NCBI GenBank assembly: GCA_003598085.1
Contig: QZKU01000084.1
Location: forward strand, 7,316-71,315
Origin: Candidatus Abyssobacteria bacterium SURF_5
Lineage (GTDB): Bacteria; Abyssobacteria; SURF-5
Reading direction: 5' to 3'
DNA: 64,000 bases
Part shown: positions 26,186 through 34,628 of the stretch, one piece after another
Layout: each line of letters opens with the position of its first letter
Position numbering within the stretch: position 1 is the stretch's first letter
Program-made: the position numbers and the translations under genes
The notes under the pieces: model-generated
What the model was told of the DNA's origin: nothing
Databases searched by the model: none
The model's input: the letters and a program-made list of their open reading frames with translations, nothing else

Positions 26186-26619
26186 CGATATTCTCCTTTC
26201 ATTGCTTTGTACGTTCGGCAAATATCGTGGGCATTAAATGGGAACATGATTATACCAGAAAGCAGCAGTCCTTGCACAAAAGGTCGAGACCGGAGCTGAG
26301 GGTTTTGACCGACGACCTTCACTACCCAAACAGCCTCTGGTTGGGGAACGGGAATCCATCTTAAGACTTGGAAACCGGAATTTGTAAGCGACGAAACCAC
26401 GCGAAAATCACCAGAGGCGACGGAGAAGGAGAAATCCAAATCTCTGTTTTCTCTGTTTGCTCCTGTGAATGTCTTTTTCGGCATGTATCATGCGAAGCGC
26501 GTGACAATGCGAACCACGCGGGGCGCGTGGCCATGCGAAGCGCTTGGCAGGCAAGGTCAGGCGTTCATCGGCGGTTGAAAATCTTCTTTGTGGCTTTGTG
26601 CCCTGGTGATTGAGTTTGG
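26186..26619. other. Intergenic region, degenerate repeats
   Basis: No gene seen. It contains AT-rich text and fragments of dispersed repeats (TTCATCGGCGGTTGAAAA near 26564 and CTTTGTGGCTTTGTGCCC near 26588), plus short direct repeats of the ATGCGAAGCGC type (26488-26550). Confidence 0.4.
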
Positions 26620-28191
26620 TCAGCTTTTGACGCGGTCGAGGTTGGCGGGGAAGGTCGTTATCGGAAGGCGCACGGTGAAGGTGGTGCCTTCATTCATTCT
26701 GGTCTTCACCTGGATGTTGCCGCCGTGCTTGGCGATGATGCCCTGGCAGATCGAAAGCCCGAGGCCGGTCCCTTTGGACTTGGTGGTGAAGAAGGGATCG
26801 AATATGGAGGACAGGACGTGATCGGGGATTCCGGGGCCGTAATCGGTGACCTTCACGGCGACATAGTTCGGCTCGTCGTCGGGGATAACCAGAATCTGCA
26901 GGCGTCCGCCCTTGGGGGTGACGTCGATCGCATTGAGAATCAGGTTGAGGAACACCTGTTCGATCTGCTGGCGGTCGCCGTGAATGCGCGGCAGGTGCGG
27001 CATGATCTGGAGATCGACGTGGATGCCGGCCAGTGAAATCTGGTTTCCGGCGAGTCCGAGCGTCTCCCGGATGACGTCGTTCAGGTCGAGCGGCTCGATG
27101 ATGCTTTCGCTTTCGCGCGCGAAATCGAGCAGGCTGCGCACGATTCTCTTGGTCCTGTCCAGCTCATTCAACAAGTCGTCGATCATCTCGAGTTTTTGCG
27201 GATCGGAGAGGGTCGTATAATCTTCCTTCAGCATGTGCGCGGTGAGCGAGATGTTGTTGATGGGGTTATTCAGCTCGTGGGCGACGCCGGCGGTAAGCGT
27301 GCCGATCGCGCGCAGCTTGTGGGATTGCACCAGGATATCCTGCCTGCGCTCGAGCTCGCTGATCATGTGGTTGATCGCGATGGCGAGCGTGGAAAACTCG
27401 TCGCGATATCGGCGCGCGGGCATGATTGGCGAATAGTCGCCGCCGGCGATGCGGTCGGCATATGTGAGGAACCGCCTCAGCGGAGAGATCATGCGCCAGC
27501 CAAGGACAACGGTATTGAACACGAACAGGAGGAAGAGGAACAGGAACGAATAGATGTGCATTCTCCGCGAAAAAATGATCATGTTATCGAGGCCGGCGCG
27601 TTCCTTCTGCGTCAGGTTCTGCGCAAACGAAACCATTTCCTGCCCGTGCTTGCGCACTTCGACCTCGGAGTCCTTTTTTTTCCAGTAGAAGTCTTCAGCC
27701 TCGGGTTTGCGCTCGATATCTTCCAATTTCTCGAGGAGCCTCTCGTATTGTTCGAGATGCGCCAGCATTGCGGTTGACGAGTTGCGGTCGATCACGCCTT
27801 CGAACCGGTCGCTGTTTTCGAGGAGAATCCGCTTGGCGGTGTACACGTTGTCCAACGCGTCGCGCAGGTTGGTGCCGTACAGGAAATAGTTTTTTTCGAA
27901 CCGGCGCGCCTGCTGTATCTCGAACAGGTAGCTGTTGGAGATCTCGAGGAGCTTGACCCTGTTCTCGATGATGTGGTTAGTAACCAGAAGCGCCGCGGCG
28001 ATGCCGAGAAAGATGACGAGGGAAAGCAGGACGGTGAGATATATCTGCATCCGGATGCTGAATTTCGGCCGCTCTTTGAGGGCCTTTAGCGCAAGATCGG
28101 TTACGCGCCTGCCGGAAGCCAGCGCTGCTTCGGCGGATTGCGCGGTTGAAGCGGTTTGTTTGGCGCTTGTGCGTGCGGCCTCTTCAGTCAT
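26620..28191 (-). CDS. HAMP-containing sensor histidine kinase
   Basis: A membrane histidine kinase of about 523 residues. Transmembrane segments lie at about 50-72 and 212-232, with a helical periplasmic sensor region between (about 140 residues). A HAMP domain (about 233-285) and a HisKA domain with His305 in AGVAHELNNP follow. The ATPase domain has N box LNLILNAIDV and G boxes DYGPGIP and KGTGLGLSIC. The start at 28191 overlaps the receiver gene stop by 8 bases (ATGACTGA), showing translational coupling with it. It is the likely partner of the receiver-only protein encoded just upstream. The signal sensed is unknown. Confidence 0.92.
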   Translation of the reverse strand: MTEEAARTSAKQTASTAQSAEAALASGRRVTDLALKALKERPKFSIRMQIYLTVLLSLVIFLGIAAALLVTNHIIENRVKLLEISNSYLFEIQQARRFEKNYFLYGTNLRDALDNVYTAKRILLENSDRFEGVIDRNSSTAMLAHLEQYERLLEKLEDIERKPEAEDFYWKKKDSEVEVRKHGQEMVSFAQNLTQKERAGLDNMIIFSRRMHIYSFLFLFLLFVFNTVVLGWRMISPLRRFLTYADRIAGGDYSPIMPARRYRDEFSTLAIAINHMISELERRQDILVQSHKLRAIGTLTAGVAHELNNPINNISLTAHMLKEDYTTLSDPQKLEMIDDLLNELDRTKRIVRSLLDFARESESIIEPLDLNDVIRETLGLAGNQISLAGIHVDLQIMPHLPRIHGDRQQIEQVFLNLILNAIDVTPKGGRLQILVIPDDEPNYVAVKVTDYGPGIPDHVLSSIFDPFFTTKSKGTGLGLSICQGIIAKHGGNIQVKTRMNEGTTFTVRLPITTFPANLDRVKS

Positions 28192-28603
28192 TACCGCCCT
28201 TTGAAGTCGGAGCCTGCGTATCGTATCCGAGCGCCGCGGCGGCTCGTTCAACGATTACGCGCAGCTCGTCCGGCTCGAATGGTTTCGCAATGAAATCGAA
28301 TGCCCCTTTATCCATTGCTTCCCGTGCGGTCGACATCATGGCGTAGCCGGTGATCATGATAACCTTTGTCCGCGGGAAGTTCTGAGTCACGTGTTCGAGT
28401 ATGGCGATTCCATCGACGCCTTCCATGCGCACGTCGGTCACCACGATATCAAACGGCTGGCAGTCAAAGAGTCTGAGCGCTTCTCGCGGGTTGTCGACGG
28501 CTTCGACCGCAAGCCCCATCTTTTCGAGGGCCGGCTTCAGCCGCTTTCCCACGATCGGCTCATCATCGATTATCAGGAGCCTGATTTTTTCCTGCATATC
28601 CAA
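28184..28603 (-). CDS. Receiver-only response regulator
   Basis: A 139-residue CheY-like receiver domain with the acidic pair (IIDDEP), the phospho-acceptor Asp57 in VVTDVRM, Thr in MITGYA and the conserved Lys in IAKPFEPDEL. There is no output domain, so it must act by protein-protein contact. It lies between the cytidylate-kinase-like gene and its likely histidine kinase. It is clearly paralogous to the receiver at 29622-30041, sharing IDDEPIVGKRL and RTKVIMITGYA. Confidence 0.92.
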   Translation of the reverse strand: MDMQEKIRLLIIDDEPIVGKRLKPALEKMGLAVEAVDNPREALRLFDCQPFDIVVTDVRMEGVDGIAILEHVTQNFPRTKVIMITGYAMMSTAREAMDKGAFDFIAKPFEPDELRVIVERAAAALGYDTQAPTSKGGND

Positions 28604-28613
28604 TCCTTTTCGA

Positions 28614-29438
28614 TCATCTCATTTCGCCTGCAATACGCTCGAACAGGTCTTCCGACATGTGGACATCCACGTTTTTCACATCTGCAAGATCGAGCGTTCT
28701 TTCCTTTATTATTCGGACATTTTTCGTTTTTGCTTTACCGGACGCCTTGGTGTAGATGTGGACGTTGCCGTTCTCGGAGCGCACCCGGATGTCGGGATCG
28801 AGGTCGACCAAATGAGCTGCGATCCGGCACGAAAGCTCGATGTTTTTCAACAACTTGAGTGAGTAGGTCATCGGCTGGAACTTCTTCATTTTGACCGTGC
28901 CGGTGATGATATCAACGGCTTTATCAACTCCGATCTGGCTCACGTTTATCACCAGATCGTAGAGGCGGGCATCGGTATCGTCGCGCCCGTACACCCACCG
29001 CATGAGTTTGGCGTGCTGTTCGTCGATGCTCTGGATTCCGCTGCGGGCCTCTTTCTCGGACACGCCGTCACGCTTCATTTTCAGGGCGATCCTGTCCGCG
29101 AGGTCGGCATTGATGCGAACTCTGAGCAGGTGCGAGACGCCCTGGATGAGCAGTTCTCCGGCGGGGCCATGATAGACGATGTTGTCCTTGAGCATGTATT
29201 CTGCGAAAGCGGCCTTGACGTAGGCGATGTATTTTTTCCTGGTCTTCGGGCTCATTCCGAGAAGCGAGGGCGCCTCATGAGTCGCGCGGTAGAGTTTTTC
29301 CTCCGGAACGCCGTACTCACTCGAAGCCAGCCGAAGCACCTTGCGCCCAACGCACTCATATCCAAAAACCTGAGCGCTTTTCTCGGCGATGTCCTTACCC
29401 CAGCTATAGGCGCGCCTTGAGACCGTTACGATAGGCAT
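28614..29438 (-). CDS. Cytidylate kinase-like family protein with C-terminal BON-like domain
   Basis: A 274-residue protein. Residues 1-190 match the cytidylate kinase-like family (Cytidylate_kin2): an N-terminal VTVSRRAYSWGKDIAEKSA segment in place of a normal P-loop, IVYHGPAGELLIQGVSHLLRVR and DLVINVSQIGVDKAVDII. The last 75 residues resemble a BON-like fold (LDPDIRVRSENGNVHIYTKA). There is no canonical GxxGxGK, so nucleotide kinase activity is not assured. It precedes the receiver gene by 10 bases and is related to the longer protein at 31197-32741, so it is probably part of this signalling cluster. Confidence 0.8.
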   Translation of the reverse strand: MPIVTVSRRAYSWGKDIAEKSAQVFGYECVGRKVLRLASSEYGVPEEKLYRATHEAPSLLGMSPKTRKKYIAYVKAAFAEYMLKDNIVYHGPAGELLIQGVSHLLRVRINADLADRIALKMKRDGVSEKEARSGIQSIDEQHAKLMRWVYGRDDTDARLYDLVINVSQIGVDKAVDIITGTVKMKKFQPMTYSLKLLKNIELSCRIAAHLVDLDPDIRVRSENGNVHIYTKASGKAKTKNVRIIKERTLDLADVKNVDVHMSEDLFERIAGEMR

Positions 29439-29621
29439 CTTTTTATATCCTCTCCCCGATCGATGTCCTCTTTTTGAGAATACTACATAACAACGATGGA
29501 ATCAAGTATCCGGATATGAATGAAAAGGCGGGGATCTCAAAAAATTCGGATGCGCGGCTTCCCGGCGGTATGGGGAGCTGACAAGGCCGGTTCTGCGGCG
29601 AAAGGCGATTCCGAAACGCTT

Positions 29622-30041
29622 TCAGGGCTGCGTCCCTCGGGGCTGCGCTTCTTCGCGGATGCCTTTGATTCCCAACGAGTCGGCAGCCTTCGCGATTACC
29701 TCGCGGAGGTCACCCGGAGTAAAGGGTTTGGCAATGAAATCGAAGGCTCCCTTCGCCTGAGCCTCCCGCGCCATTTCCAGCGTCGCGTAACCGGTGATCA
29801 TGATCACCTTCGTGCGAGGCGACTTGGCGATGACCCGCTCGAGGATTTCGATTCCGTCGAGTTGCTCCATCCTGATGTCGGCCACGACGATATCGAACGT
29901 TTTCTCGTTGAGCCGCGCTACCGCCGCAAGGGGATCGGTGAATATCTCCACGTCACAGCCGACCTTCGACAGAGCCGGCTGCAGGCGCTTCCCCACGATC
30001 GGCTCATCATCTATGAGCAGTACATTCAGTTTGCCTTGCAT
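29622..30041 (-). CDS. Receiver-only response regulator, second copy
   Basis: A 139-residue receiver with LIDDEP, Asp55 in VVADIRM, MITGYA and IAKPFTPGDL. It has no output domain. It lies 39 bases downstream of the TauE/SafE gene and is closely similar to the receiver at 28184-28603. It probably arose by duplication together with the cytidylate-kinase-like genes. The AGGAGA site 8 bases upstream of ATG supports the start. Confidence 0.92.
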   Translation of the reverse strand: MQGKLNVLLIDDEPIVGKRLQPALSKVGCDVEIFTDPLAAVARLNEKTFDIVVADIRMEQLDGIEILERVIAKSPRTKVIMITGYATLEMAREAQAKGAFDFIAKPFTPGDLREVIAKAADSLGIKGIREEAQPRGTQP

Positions 30042-30080
30042 CCGTTATTCTCCTTGTACGAAGAATTCTGCCCCCTCAGT

Positions 30081-31163
30081 CTAAGTTTCGACGTACTTCA
30101 TGATGACCTGAATGCTTCGCTTGCGTCGATGAGCGCGGAACACGTTGTAGAGAATGACGCCGACTCCGCCGAATCCTGCCACAAAAAGCATTACCTTGCT
30201 CGCGCCGTTGAAATATGCATCCAGCGCGGGATCCATGTTCAGCCATCCGAGCTGACGAAGATACATCGGGATCGCGATGCCGCGGCTGATCGCGCAAATG
30301 ATGATGACCAGGCCGGTCACCAGTCTGATATATACCTCGTTCACCACTTTCACGCCGTATGCGCCGATATATATGCCGAGCAGCGAGCCGAGATACAACA
30401 GCATTGCCAGTCGAATGTCAACGAAGCCCTCCCAGGCATAATTGATGGCGCCCCAGGCTCCCATGAACATGGCCAGATACAGTTCGGTGCCCGCAGCTAC
30501 GGCGGTGGGAATACCGAACACATAGATCATCGCAGGGACTCCGATGAACCCGCCGACTCCGATAGTGCCGGCCAGATAACCGGTCGCCAGTCCAACCAGC
30601 AACAGCATCCAGAGGGATACTTTCACGTCGGCGATTCTGAAGTAAATCATCGGGGGCAGCCTCAGGCGCGAGAGGAATTCGCTTATCTTGCGCGAAGGTC
30701 CCATTCCTTCGTCGCTCTTGCGCAGCGCGTCACGAAGCATCGAGATCGCAACCACCGAGAGGATGGAAATGAACACCACGCTGATATAAAGGTTGGCCCC
30801 TGCGCCTTCGGCCTCGCCATGACCGCCGCCTGCACCTGCAAACAGCTTGCTGTTGATCCATACGGCGAGCCTGATTCCCGCGAACGAGGTGGCCACCAGG
30901 AAAATGGCAAGCCTCTTGTCCACATTTCCCATTTCGCCGTGTTTGCGAGAGCCCATCATCGCCTTGCCGAACTTGTGGGCGATGTTGCTTCCGACGGCCA
31001 TGACGCCCTGCACGCCCAGGTTCATCATGCCCGGCGTCATGAAGAAAGCGCCCCCGCTCCCGATGAAGCCGCTGAGCACACCTCCGATAAATCCAAGTAG
31101 AATCACCTGGAATGCCGTTGAAAGGCTCAACGGAATGAAAAGATTTTCTAGCCCGTGCATCAC
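30081..31163 (-). CDS. TauE/SafE family permease (sulfite exporter-like)
   Basis: A 360-residue membrane protein with about eight helices. The TauE/SafE repeat signatures occur twice: GFIGGVLSGFIGSGGAFFMTP (about 24-44) and GYLAGTIGVGGFIGVPAMIYV in the second half. A hydrophilic loop of about 60 residues joins the halves. The family exports sulfite, sulfoacetate or other organosulfur anions. It lies between a cytidylate-kinase-like gene and a receiver gene on the same strand, 33 and 39 bases away. The arrangement suggests that transport and signalling are linked, which is inference. Confidence 0.88.
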   Translation of the reverse strand: MMHGLENLFIPLSLSTAFQVILLGFIGGVLSGFIGSGGAFFMTPGMMNLGVQGVMAVGSNIAHKFGKAMMGSRKHGEMGNVDKRLAIFLVATSFAGIRLAVWINSKLFAGAGGGHGEAEGAGANLYISVVFISILSVVAISMLRDALRKSDEGMGPSRKISEFLSRLRLPPMIYFRIADVKVSLWMLLLVGLATGYLAGTIGVGGFIGVPAMIYVFGIPTAVAAGTELYLAMFMGAWGAINYAWEGFVDIRLAMLLYLGSLLGIYIGAYGVKVVNEVYIRLVTGLVIIICAISRGIAIPMYLRQLGWLNMDPALDAYFNGASKVMLFVAGFGGVGVILYNVFRAHRRKRSIQVIMKYVET

Positions 31164-31196
31164 TAATTCCTCCTGTAGCCGTCTTGGATTCCGGAA

Positions 31197-32741
31197 TTAC
31201 TCGAATTTCAGGAATTTCAGGAGCAGGCTTGCAAAGGTCCCATAGATATATGCGACCACCGGGATAACGATAAGGATAGCGGCCATTCTCAGGATTCTGT
31301 CCTGGATACGGTCGGACGCGCTCAAGAACGAGAGAATGGGCTCCTGGAACTGGAAAACCGCAAGATACATGAGAAAAACGATTGCTCCGTAGGCGCCTAA
31401 TTTGAAAACCTGTTTCTTGCCGACCAGGTACTTCTGCTGGAGTTCCTCGCTGTTGATGATCGGGATGTTCAGGCGGTCGCCGAGGTAGCCGCTCAACTCG
31501 CGCCTCAGCCGCGACCGCGTCTCCGCGGGCTTCGAGAGAAAGAGATCACCCACGACGATAAGGCTGTACTTGACGTCCTTGCGAACCCTGGAAAGAAGGG
31601 AATGGAAATTTCCGGATATCGTGCTCGCGCCGCCCGACCGGCCGAGGTTGACCAGCTCCTGGATCGTATCCTGAATCCCGCCTTCATCCCTTTTCGGGTC
31701 CTCGACGTCGTCCTCGATACCGCCATTATATTCCTGTGTGAGCCGCTCGAACGAACCGGCGGCAACCGCTTCAGTTTCGGGCTTCTCGCCTGCTTTACTG
31801 CTGACAAACAAGTTCTCGACATCGCTTGGAACGGTGAATCGAACCAGTTCAATGGCGGCGTCCCACCGTTTGGCGATCTGGTTAAGCTGATTCAGGGTTT
31901 CGCACTGCGGCTCAAATCGTTCCTGAATCCATAAGATGTTGGTGCTGGCCATCGTGCACATTACCTGACGGCACTTTTCCAGTTTCTCCAACACCTGGGG
32001 AATAACATCGGCAACTCCCGGCTGCCTCGGCATATAAGTTACGGTCACGACGCCGTCGTCTGCCCGCACTCTCAGATCGGCATCCGCCGTCAGCGGATCC
32101 ATCGCGAGACATTTTCGGGCGCAGGCCTCGAGCGTGCGATTTTCCATGGTCTTCAGCGATGCGGGCGTGGGTCGGAAATCGGGCAGTTCGGCGATGGAGC
32201 ACAGCATTGCGCTCGCGTTGGCGAGGCTCATGTTTTCGAGGTTGATGACGATATCGTATTGACCCGGCTCGTCGCGACGAACCCCGTAGAAATAGCGTAT
32301 CCACCGCTCGATATCTTCGTCCACATTCTTCACATACTCGACGGCCCTCTCCCTGCTTAGCCTGAGTTCCTCCATCGCCTCGAGAACCCGAGTCTCGTGC
32401 GGCACGACCAAGCGCACTCGAAGCATGTGAGGAATGTTTGGCAGCAGAAGATGACCGGCCCTGCCGTGATAAACGAAACATTCCTTTTGGGCGAGTTCGC
32501 ACAGAGTGGCCGTGATGAAGGCAAGGTAGCGTTCCTTTTGCCTGGCCAGTTTCTCACTCATGGCGGGCGACTTGACCATTGCCACCTCGAGTTTGCCGAC
32601 CGGAATGCCTGCCCTGGTTGCGTCGTCGATAAGGTCCTCTCGACAGAGGCACTTGCAGCCGAGCTTCCTCGCAAGGTCGTCCGCAAGCTTTCGACGCGCA
32701 GTCCTCGATTCGCTGGAGATAAAAATGATAGGCAATGCCAT
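31197..32741 (-). CDS. Cytidylate kinase-like protein with C-terminal membrane segments
   Basis: A 514-residue protein. Residues 1-200 match the cytidylate kinase-like family (FISSESRTARRKLADDLARK, CFVYHGRAGHLLLPNIPHMLRVR, DIVINLENMSLANASA). Residues 200-270 resemble the BON-like domain of the shorter paralogue at 28614. The middle (270-440) is a further soluble region of unknown fold. Two hydrophobic helices near 448-465 and 485-508 suggest a membrane anchor. It opens the minus-strand cluster with TauE/SafE, receiver, second kinase-like protein, receiver and histidine kinase. Function is unknown; association with the receiver pathway is inferred from gene order. Confidence 0.75.
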   Translation of the reverse strand: MALPIIFISSESRTARRKLADDLARKLGCKCLCREDLIDDATRAGIPVGKLEVAMVKSPAMSEKLARQKERYLAFITATLCELAQKECFVYHGRAGHLLLPNIPHMLRVRLVVPHETRVLEAMEELRLSRERAVEYVKNVDEDIERWIRYFYGVRRDEPGQYDIVINLENMSLANASAMLCSIAELPDFRPTPASLKTMENRTLEACARKCLAMDPLTADADLRVRADDGVVTVTYMPRQPGVADVIPQVLEKLEKCRQVMCTMASTNILWIQERFEPQCETLNQLNQIAKRWDAAIELVRFTVPSDVENLFVSSKAGEKPETEAVAAGSFERLTQEYNGGIEDDVEDPKRDEGGIQDTIQELVNLGRSGGASTISGNFHSLLSRVRKDVKYSLIVVGDLFLSKPAETRSRLRRELSGYLGDRLNIPIINSEELQQKYLVGKKQVFKLGAYGAIVFLMYLAVFQFQEPILSFLSASDRIQDRILRMAAILIVIPVVAYIYGTFASLLLKFLKFE

Positions 32742-33239
32742 AGATTCCCTCCATTTCCTCGCGCGTGCGGTTTGGGGCGCCGCTCGTTCGAGGTGATGCC
32801 TCTTCCTCTTTTATCGGGAATCAAAGAGGGCGAAAGAATTCGAGAGCGCTGTTTGGGGGACGCTCTTCACCCGAAGGCACTCCACCCTTTGCGTCAAAAC
32901 GCACCATATCAATTATTCAAATATGGCGATGCAAAGGCCGAATTATGCCGAATCGGCTTCGAATCTTCACTAAATGGCGAAACTTCAAAAGGTGCATTCT
33001 AGTTTCACCACCGCTTCTCCGAGGTCAACCAAACGGCGCATAAACATTCGAAAACCCACAGGGGTGTGCGGATTTTACACCGCCTTTTTGATTGACTTTG
33101 GTGCTTAGACTTTACTACAAGATCGTTGAAATGTCAAGCCTGCGTCGGGTCGTCCGGCATTGCCCCCGCAGCTGGAGGAGGGTGATTAGCGTTAAAGAAT
33201 TCCTGTCGATCCCTATCGAAGCGATCGGGAAGATTTGGG
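32742..33239. other. Intergenic region of about 500 bases
   Basis: No gene seen. On the plus strand TTGACT (about 33094) and a weak TTTACT lie in an AT-rich patch. Short inverted text around 33055-33085 (GTGCGGATTTTACACCGCC) could form a hairpin. The left edge holds the presumed promoter of the minus-strand cluster, but no clear hexamers were identified. Confidence 0.35.
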
Positions 33240-33584
33240 CTAGAGACGCCCGAACAGGCGCTCGACATACGAACGCCATCTTTCCATCTCCGGGCGGTGT
33301 TTTCGCATGTGCCACCAGAACACGATGAGGAAGGCCAGGACGAGCGCCGAAACCGCGACAGCCAAGAAAATTGCGACCGGCAGCAGGAGGAGGAAAAGGC
33401 CGGCCGTCAGCAGGATGCCTCCGAGCATCTGAAGCACCAGAATGATCTTTTCCTTCAGGGTCGGTTTTCGGAATATGATCCGGCCGGTGCCGCGTTCCCG
33501 CTCTATGTCGTCTTCGGCATCGATAATTACCGGCTTCTGCTCTGACTTATGGTTATGTCCAAAACGGAAAAAAGCGAATTTCAT
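33240..33584 (-). CDS. Small two-helix membrane protein, unknown
   Basis: A protein of about 114 residues with two adjacent hydrophobic helices (about 48-68 and 70-88), an acidic N-terminal region and a basic C-terminus rich in Arg, Trp and His. Nothing in it points to a named family. ATG 33584 is preferred over the TTG three codons upstream because GGAGG lies 9 bases before it. It stands alone between the signalling cluster and the DUF1847 gene. Confidence 0.6.
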   Translation of the reverse strand: MKFAFFRFGHNHKSEQKPVIIDAEDDIERERGTGRIIFRKPTLKEKIILVLQMLGGILLTAGLFLLLLPVAIFLAVAVSALVLAFLIVFWWHMRKHRPEMERWRSYVERLFGRL

Positions 33585-33741
33585 CAAAGACAACCTCCAC
33601 TACTAGTATTATAGATACAGCGTGCTGCCGCAAATCATTTTGGCTCATTCGATATTGCCCTTTTAACCGCAGAGGTAAAGCGTTCAAGACCGATGGCGGC
33701 TTGCAATTCGTTTTTGTCATGGGGCGCAATTCATTGCGTCT

Positions 33742-33805
33742 GCCGCCGGATTTAAAACCCGGGCGGGTTTGAAACCCGCCCCTACAGAAGGGAAGAGGAT
33801 ATGAC
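33742..33805. repeat. Palindromic repeat, copy 1
   Basis: It opens with GCCGCCGGATTTAAAACC, then a near-perfect inverted repeat of 10 bases (GGGCGGGTTT and AAACCCGCCC), then CTACAGAAGGG. Copy 2 at 33891 is about 90 percent alike by eye. The same CCCCTAC ending is seen at about 40984 and at 180. Confidence 0.75.
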
Positions 33806-33890
33806 GAATGAATCAATAAGTCCCTCTTTCCTGATTGGTTTTTCTCTGCGATCTTTGCGTCTCTGAGGTTCAATGAAATTTTCAGTATCC

Positions 33891-33952
33891 GCCGCCGGAT
33901 TTAAAACCGGGGCGGGTTAGAAACCCGCCCCTACAGTAGGGGAGAGGACACC
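33891..33952. repeat. Palindromic repeat, copy 2
   Basis: Direct repeat of the copy at 33742-33805, with the same GCCGCCGGATTTAAAACC start, GGCGGGTT/AACCCGCC hairpin and CTACAGTAGGG end. Confidence 0.75.
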
Positions 33953-33963
33953 ACGAAAACCGA

Positions 33964-34590
33964 TCATAAGCCCAACTCTTCCTTGTATTTTGGGATGGCG
34001 GCCAGTGGATTGTGGGCGTGAATCCTGTCTTTCACCGCCAGGATGGTGATGGGCGCCAACGAATGTTTGATGAAGAGGGCGTCGTCGCCCACGCACAGCC
34101 CCAGCATGACGTTCAACTGAGTTCCGTACTTGTTCATCATCAAGGCCTGGCCGACCGGATTGCATTGCGGCTGGCGCCCGTCGGTATATATCTTATCTTC
34201 CTTCGGAAGCCCGACATCATCGGAAGAGAACCCGCCGGTCATGCAGCAGCCCGAGACGACGTCGAAGCCCGCTTTCTTGAACAAAGCCGAAACGACCTCC
34301 GCTTCTCCCGATAAGCCGAGGCAGAAAGCGAGTCCCAGCTTCTTGAAGCCCATGTTGCGGGCGTAAATCACTATTTCTTCAATCCGGTTCTTGCTCAGCT
34401 TCGAGTCTTTCCACGTTCGTGCGACGCCGCGGAACATTTTTTGGATATCGGGGTTGGCGACAATCGCCCGGGCTTCATCAAACAGTTCGGGCGTTGTTCT
34501 CATCACGCAGAATTCGGGGCCGTTTTCGCTTGGGCCGAGCACGCACAGCTTTGAGAGGCACTCGGCGCATTGGGGTGTCATCTGTTCCAT
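33964..34590 (-). CDS. DUF1847 domain metal-binding protein
   Basis: A protein of about 208 residues. The N-terminus has a cysteine cluster (CAECLSKLC) and later cysteines occur in LAFCLGLSGEAE, CCMTGG, QPQCNPVGQA and LGLCVGDD. This matches the DUF1847 family of predicted metal-binding proteins found mainly in anaerobes. The function is unknown. ATG 34590 has GAGGAGA about 8 bases upstream; a long upstream in-frame extension lies opposite the neighbouring gene and is not plausible coding. It lies 39 bases downstream of the QueG-like gene on the same strand and is probably cotranscribed. Confidence 0.85.
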   Translation of the reverse strand: MEQMTPQCAECLSKLCVLGPSENGPEFCVMRTTPELFDEARAIVANPDIQKMFRGVARTWKDSKLSKNRIEEIVIYARNMGFKKLGLAFCLGLSGEAEVVSALFKKAGFDVVSGCCMTGGFSSDDVGLPKEDKIYTDGRQPQCNPVGQALMMNKYGTQLNVMLGLCVGDDALFIKHSLAPITILAVKDRIHAHNPLAAIPKYKEELGL

Positions 34591-34628
34591 TATCTTGTCT
34601 CCTCTTTTGTCTGGTCCGGAGATACCGA

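Larger units (their letters stand above)
33594..33963. other. Intergenic region with paired palindromic repeats
   Basis: No gene. Two copies of a roughly 62-base repeat (33742-33805 and 33891-33952) and a CTCTGCGATCTTTGCGTCTCTG segment at about 33844-33865 that matches, in reverse complement, a segment at about 35777-35805. Part of a third copy type (TTAACCGCAGAGGTAAAG) begins near 33663. Confidence 0.6.

Noticed and set aside
29520-31100. Long plus-strand open frame of 526 codons opposite the receiver and TauE genes
   Set aside because: It is exactly antisense to clear genes, rich in His, Arg, Gln and Asp as expected for a mirror frame, and lacks any recognised motif or ribosome site.
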